From positions 2,666,001 through 2,730,000 of the forward strand of contig NW_026999320.1 in NCBI RefSeq assembly GCF_037126465.1: a stretch of DNA of 64,000 nt, in the 5' to 3' direction. Source of the DNA: Ornithodoros turicata (Eukaryota; Arthropoda; Arachnida; Ixodida; Argasidae). Positions 55,970 to 64,000 of this stretch are shown here, in pieces (positions within the stretch are counted from its first letter, which is position 1; every line of letters begins with the position of its first letter). The notes beneath the pieces are model-generated. The model ran no database searches, had not been told where the DNA came from, and saw only the letters and a list, made by a program, of their open reading frames with translations. The translations under genes and the position numbers were made by a program.

Positions 55970-57719
55970 CAATGGGGTCCAATTCCAACCACACTGAATA
56001 AAGCCCATACAAACTCACTAGCGATGAATCTTGTTTCTCATTGACTCTATGTGTTGCAACAAGGAATTTCCCATCCAAGTCACCGATATAAGCAATAAAT
56101 AGTGTCTGTTTTGGCTCCGGAAGATAATTCGAGTACCTCTCCTAGTGGGTTTCGCGGACTTAGTGCCCCTGACAAGATTTTGATTATCACTGGAACAAAA
56201 AATGCTGCCATAACTCTGGTGTCATTGTAATTTGATGTGACTTGTGTAAGCACATGGCGAGTGTGCGGGCCAGAAATAGCAAAGGAAAACAAGTCGAAAC
56301 AAGGAAATCAGGGAAGTTATCTCCCCCATGTGTACTTAAACTGTCCTAAACTGACCCCTGAGGATGAGCGAGGGACAGCCTGAGGGACGTCATCTCATAT
56401 ATGCCAAAGTGGCAGTATTATGATACTCTGAGGATCAGGTTTTGTGATCTCAGGGCTGCCATCCCTGCCTCATCTGACAACTTTAGGATAGCCCTGGAAT
56501 GACAGTGTGTTCTTGGGATTAAGTAACACTCGCGATCCTCAGGGCGTCCCGAAAGTGCTATCGCGTTCTCGTCCGTGATGTAATGCTCGGAGGAGATCCA
56601 GAGAGTGTCATCATGGGAGCTTCCAGTGATAGTCATTTGCGTACGTGTCCTGCAGCCGGAGGACATAGTATACAGGTGAAGTAAATTAGTTTAAAACGGC
56701 GCTGTTTATTTCAATGCTTGAACTCATTAATTAATGAGAAGGAAACGGTGCCAGTCTTATTGGTAGTGGTTTGAAAAGTTAATGTAGTTCTGCTAACTGG
56801 TAATGCAGTTATGTAGTGACAAATTTTCTTTGTGTTGTGTATTAACTGGAACACTGCTGTGACCTTGGATAGAGCAAAGCAGGCATACTTATTTTTGACA
56901 TGCTTCAGTACGGTTTCAGATCGATTCATGCTGCGAATGCAGTGTGCCGGCAAGTACCGTCGTCTAAATGCTGGTCCTCTTATAAGACTTCCTTTACGCG
57001 TACCTTGCCGGCGCTATGCGTGTGAAAAAAGAGATTTCGGGAACAGAAAGTAGCGGGACTTCACCGCTTTATCAGCGTGGACGCAATTTGCAAGTGTTCA
57101 TACATTTCCCCTTACTCTCACTAAAGGGTGCCTGGTCACTAAAAACGTCAAATGCAGCGGTAAGCCACTAGCCACGCATTTCCTGATAAAAGCAGTTTTA
57201 TGGGAGATATAAGATGGAAGCGTTGAACCGGTCCATCGATTTTTGGCGTGGTCGAACCGGAACTGAAGCGGAACAAAAAGCAACCACCGTGAACCCGAAC
57301 CGAACCCGTATCGTTGGGGTTCGACACCCTGGTTCGAATGCGTCTTAACTAAAGTCTCTGGATTGGGAAAAGTAACGCCATCCTTTGATCTTGCCCCCTC
57401 GACCTTGTACCTTCATGGTGGCCACAGCATAGGTTGGCGTGGTACGACCGCCATGAAAGCTTGAAGGTATATACATATAGAGAAGGGATTGATGTACTTT
57501 TCCGACTTGAGGGAATTTAGTTTAACTATTTTGGCTATGCCGCAGGCGATTGCCGTGGGTCTCTGTGCTGTTCCCGTTGCACTCAACAGGGCCTCGAGAG
57601 TGTAGACGGCCCCTCTTGTTCTTGGTCCTGCATGAAATGGAAACATGAAGAAAGAACTCCAACACAACAACATAAAGCTATCTCGCTGCGTTCAGGCTTC
57701 CTGCTGCTTTCAGGTTGCT
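55970..57719. other. Region without a recognised gene
   Basis: 56340-56660 holds several CCTGAGG/CCTCAGG motifs in both orientations. No protein similarity seen. The final GMC exon was sought here without success. Confidence 0.4.
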
Positions 57720-58405
57720 CGAATAAATGGAAAAACAACAACTTTATTTTGACTTTGGAGATTGGGGAGGTTCATCGCCAGAGGCGATACTCTACCCCAT
57801 TCCTGGTGGGGAATAAAATAACGAGCCCCTTCACAATAACGGTCGAAGTCCGATGGTGTCCAGATAAGTCAAAAGAGCTTTGAGCGCAGATCGTTGCTCG
57901 GCTGGATTGGGCCAGGGACCAAGCAATTTCGATAGGGAGAAGGGGAGAGAGCCCAGCTGACGAAGAGACTCGGAGAGTGCGATTCGTGAAGGTTGGTAGT
58001 GGGGACAATGAAGAAGAATTTGCTCCAGATCCTCAAGAGCACCACAGTGGTAGCAGGTGGAAGAGTCAACTTGTAACAAGCGGTAACGCCACTGAGCTGT
58101 AAAGGCCACATCGAGGCGCATTCGGTGGATTAAGGCAGCATCTTAACGAGAGGTTTCGTGGCATGCGGAAAGCGAGCGTTGGATCAACTCTGCTCAACAT
58201 AGATGGGGGGAGAATGTCGGTTGTTCATTGGCGGGAAGCCAGGGGTGTCACGAGGCGTCGCAGAATGGAGCGGTGGTCTCCTCTCAGCAGAAGAGTATAC
58301 TGGTCCGTTTCCGATACGAGAGTGCTGCTTCTGCGGCGCTGTCGGCCTGCTCGTTCCCTATACGACACCACAATGGGCTGGAACCCACTGGAGAAGTAGC
58401 CTGTG
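57720..58405 (-). pseudogene. Jockey/I-type LINE 3' end (RNase H and C-terminus)
   Basis: Minus strand from 58405: LQWVPAHCGV and GNEQADSAAEAALSYR are RNase H motifs. A decayed linker follows, then from 58145 HRMRLDVAFTAQWRYRL and CYHCGALEDLEQILLHCPHY, the Cys-x2-Cys...His...Cys C-terminal motif, ending at 57831. The 3' UTR has an AATAAAG signal near 57745. 5'-truncated; unlike the complete LINE at 14-24 kb, it has no TCA tail. Confidence 0.82.
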
Positions 58406-58504
58406 GCCTGCTGCGTAAACAGTGTGGTAAGCCATTAACACATCTGTGACTAGGGGTGCGGATGGGCCTCGTATGCGGGCCTCGGAATAAATGGATATGT
58501 CCTC

Positions 58505-60480
58505 TGTGACTACGGCAAATTGGTGACGAGCGATTCTTCTTCTGCCGAGTCTGAGAATGGCTACCGCTTCAAATGCAGGGGATCACCAGGATCAAAACAA
58601 CAAGCGTTCTACGGAACTTCGCTTTGAGAGGCCTGGAATTCTCGATCGGGGAAGGGACGAGTGGGAGCTTTATTCAGAGCCGTTTTCCAAGTTGCGCGAC
58701 TACCTGCTGATATCGACAACAGAAGTCTGCTCATTTTCTCCTTGGATGCGGCCGTTCTCAAGCGGTTGTACCATCTCCACTAGCCGAGGGACATCACAGA
58801 CGTCCCAATCGAAGACTTGGTCATTTGCTCGTGTTCATAAATGTGACTTCATTTCTACGTTTAATGGCTACGTACATTTCGTTCGTTATCCATGGCTTTT
58901 TAATTTTGTTGCATTTCTTGCGTTCTTTTTTTGGGAAGCATGAATCATGTATAGTTCCAATCTTCGAATGGAACATTTTAGACTCCTTATCTGCATCAAT
59001 TTCCTTTATGATTGTACCCCAGGCTTGGTTCGAAAACATATTCTTAAATTTAGTAATGTGCGGTGCTAATTGCGGTACTGGTGCGGTGATTGCGGTGCTG
59101 GTGCGGTAGTAATTGGGTGGTGCTGTTCCAGAGACACTGTTGGCCCTTTCGTTAAAACCGGCGTACGCGTAAAATACCAGAGCAAAATAGTCATGAGATA
59201 AGCCGCAGAGCGCCCGTGAGAAAACAAAATACGTGTGAAATTACGGTATTTGTTTTTGACGAACTGTAACCGATAATCGAAGAATGACTGCAGCAGCGAT
59301 GACAACTTTGCAAGGCATTTACAGGGGCGTCTTTTAATAACTGAGGAACCCACTCACACCTTAATGCCTTTCGTGTTTGTTCCGTCGACGCCCGTCCGGG
59401 ATCCCGACGCCCACGCTTGTTGTTCGTTGCTCCGGGCGGCGTCGGGTCACAGGGATGCCAGAAGGGCAGGAAGTCCCAGACCTTGTAAGCACCCCCAAGC
59501 GGTCGCTCTTTGCAGTCAAGGGCGCTCCACGGGACGGCCGGCAGAGCCCATCTCGAAACCGAAACCGGCCAAACACAGCGGACGGCCAACCCAAGCCAGC
59601 GAGCCATCAAGTGGCGCCTCCGCCAGACGAACTCCCCAGCATTGATTCAAATTCTTCGCTCCTCTTATGAGCGCTATCCTAGTATGACCTAGGCATTCAG
59701 GCCTATTTAACTAGCAGTTGGAACAGTACTGGACGAACACAAAGAGTTCGAAAGGGCAAAGTTATTCTTTACTCGACAGGAAGAAAACCAGACTGTGAAG
59801 GATTTTCTGAACCTCCTACGAGACATACTTGGGAGTTGTGAATGCGAACACCGAAGCAGACATAAGCGCCAGTTCATTGCTCACAGTCTTCATAGTCGAC
59901 ATACGAGATCAGCGTCAGTGGTAAGAGTGCGAGGGTGCATGCGAGCTGGTACATTGTAAAACGACGATAAAACCTGAGACACGCAACAAAAAAAGACAAC
60001 ACGACACGTTCTCACTTCGTTCGGGTATTTGAGCGAAGCTTGTACTCGAGAAGAATCTCGCCACTAGGACTGGTTTACGGCTTGCCGAAATCTTGCTAGC
60101 AGATGAAGCTGGATCCAGTGATCTGAACTCCTCAGTAGTGGCTAAGGTCTCCCAGTCAACTAGAACTACAGGAAAGTGTTTTCGCTGTGGGAATTTCAAC
60201 GACGATGAGGCAGCGTGTCGCATTCGCCACGAATCGTGTTACGACTGTGGCAAGCCAGGACATATTGCCATCATGTGCACGCACACAGGACGCACTTCAC
60301 AAAAGTCCAAAAACAACTACAACAACACATTACTTACCTATCCATTACAGCGTTTATTTAGGTTACTTTTTCGAACTCGTTCTGGTTTTGGTTGTATGCA
60401 AGGTAAACGGATGAGTAATCCGCTTATACAAGCAATGTGTGCCATAAAGAGGGTTTTTCAACAAATGTGTGAAAAGAAAA
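58505..60480 (+). pseudogene. Gypsy element 5' part: LTR end, primer site, broken gag
   Basis: TTGGTGACGAGCG (58520-58532) is a Gypsy-type primer site following an LTR remnant with AATAAATGG. The gag starts at 58557 (MATASNAGDHQDQNNKRS) with RDEWELYSEPFSKLRDYL. It is interrupted from about 58835 to 59700 and resumes with VLDEHKEFERAKLFFTRQEE, then the knuckles CFRCGNFNDDEAACR and CYDCGKPGHIAIMC (about 60177-60276). No pol follows. A GCGGTG-rich short tandem lies at 59060-59110. Confidence 0.75.
58835..59700. other. Insertion within Gypsy gag, unidentified
   Basis: It separates two gag parts. A proline/arginine-rich frame (59364-59670) and its antisense partner show no known domain. No terminal repeats were found by eye. 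Confidence 0.35.
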
Positions 60481-61002
60481 AGAGAGGATAGTACGCCACG
60501 GAAAAGCTGGTGTTCTCCTGCATTTTCGTGATTGGCGCGCTTGTTTCACTATATGTTTCAACCAACACGCCCTTTTCGTTTTATCTCTGCTATGCGATCA
60601 ACGACACTTACTCGTAATGAGCTTTTGCCAATTCGGTTGGCAACAGCTAGGCGTCCAGCTCGGACGCCTAGCGGATCCTGAACAGTAGGCCGTGTTGCCA
60701 TGAAATGACCACCCGAATTCCCCATTATTCGAATGACTTGTGAAGTGAACGAAGTACAACATACACAAACCTGTATACAATAAAGGAAACTATTAAGAAC
60801 GTGAGAATGGTCGCGATGCGGACAGGGGACCATGCAGCAGACGACTGGCCTGCACTTGTACACTCTTGCTTGTTTTGGAACCGCCAGTGTGCGCCCCCAC
60901 CGCAGCAGTCTGCGGCGCACACTCTTGGCACCACAGCGGAACTCCCCTGAGCTAGTGCCGACGGTGCAGGCCAAATCGAAGAGACGTATTACGTCTCTCC
61001 AG

Positions 61003-61170
61003 ACGCCATCGGTGACTCAGTCGGTAGCGTTTCATTCTGCTGATCCCAAGACCGCGGGTTCAAATAAACACGGCCGGGGACGATGGGATCTTGGTGGTAG
61101 CTCATACAGGCCGTCTTAAGCGAGGGGCGTTAACTTTGGTGTACCGTATGTCGAGATTTCGGGCGAATGT
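61003..61170 (+). mobile_element. tRNA-derived SINE (copy 3)
   Basis: GGTGACTCAGTCGGTAGCG (box A), GCGGGTTCAAAT (box B) and a body with GCCGTCTTAAGCGAGGGGCG and GGTGTACCGT, aligned with the SINE at 40.5-40.75 kb. Confidence 0.8.
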
Positions 61171-61304
61171 GCGTTCTAGGCCGACTTCTAAGTCTCCGAG
61201 TCGTCTTCTTTGTCCTCCAGGAAACCTATCGAAACACACCCACACCAAATCGCATTCGCGTACATCATTTGGTTTTGTTGACATCGACTTGACACGCAGA
61301 CGCC

Positions 61305-62470
61305 CGGTGGGGAGGGGGGGGGGAGTCCCCGAAATCCATCATTAAAAATAAACGTTTAAGAATAAAACATTCGAGAATAATCCGCTTAAAATATACACGG
61401 TTAAAAATATATCTCCTAAAATAAACCGCTTACTATCCCCGCTTAGAGATCACCGTTTAATAATCCACCATTAAAAATAAACTGTTCCAAAATCCCCTCA
61501 CTATCTAGCACGGAGGCGGACTGATTGCAATTTACGCCTATAGCAACCGTAGGGTGGATGGGTGTATCCCGTTTGAAACCAGTAAAAATAATCTTTTCAA
61601 AACAAACGCGTAAGTACCCACTGTTAAAAATATGTCTCCCAGAATATACGCTTAAAAATCAACGCACAAAAATATTCGCCGAAATATCCCCGTTTAAATA
61701 AAAACGCTAAGGAATCCACGTTTAAGAATCTATCGTTCAAAATAATTCGTTTCAGAATCCCCCAAATCCACCCTACAGTTGCAAGTCATGTTGTATGGCC
61801 CAAATCAAGGTGAACTGCAAGCAAGCGGCTTAAACTAACGTCACAGGACCAAACTAGCCTCAGCTATCCCAAACTAACCTAACCTAACATAACATAACAT
61901 GATATAACCCTGCGTAAATTGCAATGAGTCCGCCTCCGTGCTAGATGGTCAAGGGATTTTGAAACACTTTATTTTTAATGGTGGATTATTAAACGGTGAT
62001 CTCTAAGCGGGGATAGTAAGCGGTTTAGTTTAGGAGATATATTTTTAAACGTGTGTTTTTTTAAGCGGATTATTCTTGAATGTTTTATTCTTAAACGTTT
62101 ATTCTTAATGGTGGATTTCGGGGACCACCCGGGTGGATTTGGGGGGATTCAGAAACTATTTATTTTTAACGATATATGCTTAACCGTGGATTCCTTAGCG
62201 TTTATATTTAAACGGGGATATTTCGGCGATTATTTTTGAAAGATTATTTTTAATGGTTTCAAACGGGATACACCCGGTGAGGGGACTTTGAAACAGTTTA
62301 TTTTTAATGGTGGATTATTAAACGGTGATCTCTAAGCGGGGATAGTAAGCGGTTTATTTTAGGAGATATATTTCGAACCGTGTATTTTTTTAAGCGGATT
62401 ATTCTTGAATGCCTTATTCTTAAGCGTTTATTACAAATGATGGGTTTCGGGCCCCCCCCCCCCCCCCACA
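61305..62470. repeat. AT-rich composite palindrome made of ~15-bp units
   Basis: Layout: block A (61325-61536), B (61545-61790), spacer, inverted A (61911-62126), inverted B (62127-62277), then a second inverted A (62278-62450). A G run bounds the left and a long C run the right. Within each block, units such as GTTTAAGAATAAAAC and ATTAAAAATAAACG recur every 13-16 bp. It has no coding potential. The spacer contains CCTAACCTAACATAAC. Likely a non-autonomous element or a micro-satellite-like hairpin family; the class is unknown. Confidence 0.85.
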
Positions 62471-62574
62471 CACACACACACCCAGTTACCGATATGGAGG
62501 TCGCTACTGAGAAGATGTGCCTTGACATAATCAACTAAAGTAAAACTTTCTTGGCGAGGCGACACTGCTTATTC

Positions 62575-62660
62575 CTGAAGAAGCCCCGAGACGAGGGACA
62601 CGGAAAAATGGGACAAAGACAATGAAGTATCAATGGTTTTTCGTCTCGGGGTTTCTTCAG
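62575..62660. repeat. 20-bp inverted repeat
   Basis: CTGAAGAAGCCCCGAGACGA (62575-62594) pairs with 62641-62660, one mismatch. Confidence 0.75.
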
Positions 62661-64000
62661 TATTAAGCTATTGGCGCATTCCATTGGCAGAGCTGGGACA
62701 GAAACTGTTCCATTGGCAGAGAGAACATGCGTTGAATGTTCCATTCGTAGAGGAGGTGCAAACCTGAGCGGGAGATGACACGGAAGAGGAGGCAGGCGGG
62801 CGATAAGTGAGGCCATGAGGTTCGAGCTTTCTATTGTTTTTCTTTTTACTCGTGTGTCACGCAGGTGGTCCTGCGTCTCCTGAACACTGGACATAACGGT
62901 GCGTACCGCTGTGTGTCATTATATTGTGCAATACCGAAGCAGTTTACTGAAGCCCACGTGATCAAAGCAAACCGGAAAAAGCACGCGTGTCACACGCTAG
63001 GCATCAGCGCGCATCGTACCTTGAATGCTAGCATACCGTGGACAGAGCAAACCTGTGCGACCCCGCTCGGAGCAAACACGTCACCCCAGCCAGCGCGGGG
63101 CGAACATAGCTCTCACAATGGAATTCGCCATATATCACCAGCTAGTTTGCTTCCTAACTACAATATCACTGCATATTATTTCTCTTTGACTGGGAAAACC
63201 TATGATTCTCTATCCTGCCGTGTACCTCTATCCTCCTGTGTGCCGATACGCTATCCTGCAGAACCTCACTGTTCTGTTTTTTTTTTTTTTTCGAAACTAT
63301 ATCTTTACACTATTATACAGTACGAAGCAATCCGAAGCTATTGTAATGGCTGTATAAATAAGTTTGATACGCCCTTCTGAAATGAGAAATACAGTTGGTT
63401 TGGCAGTCGGGGGCTCGTTTGTTGCCAAAAAGCTGGGAAGCTCAAAACAGCAACGAAACTTCTGTTCGTTGCTGTACGAAACTTCGCCAGTTCTACCTTC
63501 TGTATCCTGCGTGACGTCACCAGTAGTCTTGTGTGGGCGTGGGTTGCTATCCAGGCACGCGCTCTGTAACTTCTTCGTGCAACATGAATGACCAGTCATC
63601 AGCTTCCTTGATTTCCTTTTAAAATATTCGATTGCGGTAAAAGCAAAGCCTGCAGAAAGCCGTACATGAGGAATACCGATGAGATGAATCCCACTATTGC
63701 TGGACTAATTTTCAGTGGAGGAACGCTTAATCAGTCAAAGGAATATATCCCTTTTCTAACTTTCCGTGCCACTTGGAGATGAGAAATTGTATTCACTGAA
63801 ATATAATACTGTACGGACAATACGGTATGAACTGATGTCGCTCTGTTACCTCCGCACGTTTTTGCGAAGCCTCTCCCATAGTGCATCTCTGATCACCTTC
63901 AGCAGATAACGTTCAGAATTCAACGGGGAACAACTTCATCTCGTTCATTCCTGCAGCAGAACGGTGTCGGCAGGGATTCGTTCTCAATGTTGCATTATTT
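62661..64000. other. Window end, no recognised gene
   Basis: Poly-T near 63280-63292. A minus-strand frame at 62894-62535 and + frames at 62865-63380 are unidentified and have no domain that I know. Confidence 0.4.

Noticed and set aside
62535..62894. 119-codon minus-strand frame as a gene
   Set aside because: No domain, overlaps an inverted repeat, and composition resembles chance frames around it.

Overview
The window looks like intron-rich arthropod nuclear DNA, most probably a tick (Ixodida) or related chelicerate; that placement is inference. It rests on one host gene split over very long introns, tRNA-derived SINEs, and decayed Jockey, CR1-like, BEL/Pao, Gypsy, Copia, Penelope-like, Harbinger-like and hAT elements. 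I see no prokaryotic genes, rRNA, CRISPR array or clearly functional tRNA.

One host gene runs along the + strand from about 2.1 to 48.9 kb: a GMC (glucose-methanol-choline) family FAD oxidoreductase. I find eight exons (2106-2295, 2400-2531, 26458-26582, 37680-37853, 41248-41392, 45063-45226, 47414-47591, 48704-48920). All have AG/GT boundaries, no stops, and intron phases that chain exactly (1,1,0,0,1,0,1, then 2). They give about 441 codons. The N-terminal dinucleotide-fold exon(s) must lie upstream, and the last exon, with the usual Gly-Asn-Thr motif, lies beyond 48.9 kb and was not found in the window.

The introns are a transposon graveyard. 0.3-0.65 kb: end of a minus-strand LTR element. 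4.7-6.3 kb: stacked MITEs, including a hAT-type MITE with a perfect 8-bp target duplication. 7.1-7.7 kb: Copia fragment. 8.2-11.0 kb: decayed Gypsy with a 0.4 kb hairpin element inside it. 11.9-25.1 kb: a ~0.9 kb inverted repeat flanking a complete Jockey-type LINE (13973-24135, 15-bp target duplication), itself hit by a minus-strand non-autonomous LTR element (16468-19020) and a terminal-inverted-repeat element (21022-23248). 25.3-26.4 kb: BEL/Pao fragment. 27.0-28.8 kb: microsatellite-rich repeat with a 279-bp near-perfect palindrome and a hammerhead-ribozyme-like motif. 28.8-29.5 and 33.7-34.5 kb: CR1-like LINE pieces. 36.1-36.9 kb: hAT-type MITE. 38.8-40.8 kb: SINEs and a foldback mariner-like element.

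Downstream of the last visible exon lie a decayed but nearly full-length Copia element (49796-55964, 5-bp target duplication) whose leader holds a Harbinger-like insertion, a Jockey-like 3' end, a Gypsy gag region, a SINE, and at 61.3-62.5 kb an unusual AT-rich composite palindrome built from ~15-bp phased units.

None of the transposon open reading frames looks intact; the GMC exons do. The most interesting structures are the nested insertions with exact target duplications, the hammerhead-like motif, the phased composite palindrome and a 41-bp hairpin flanked by direct repeats.
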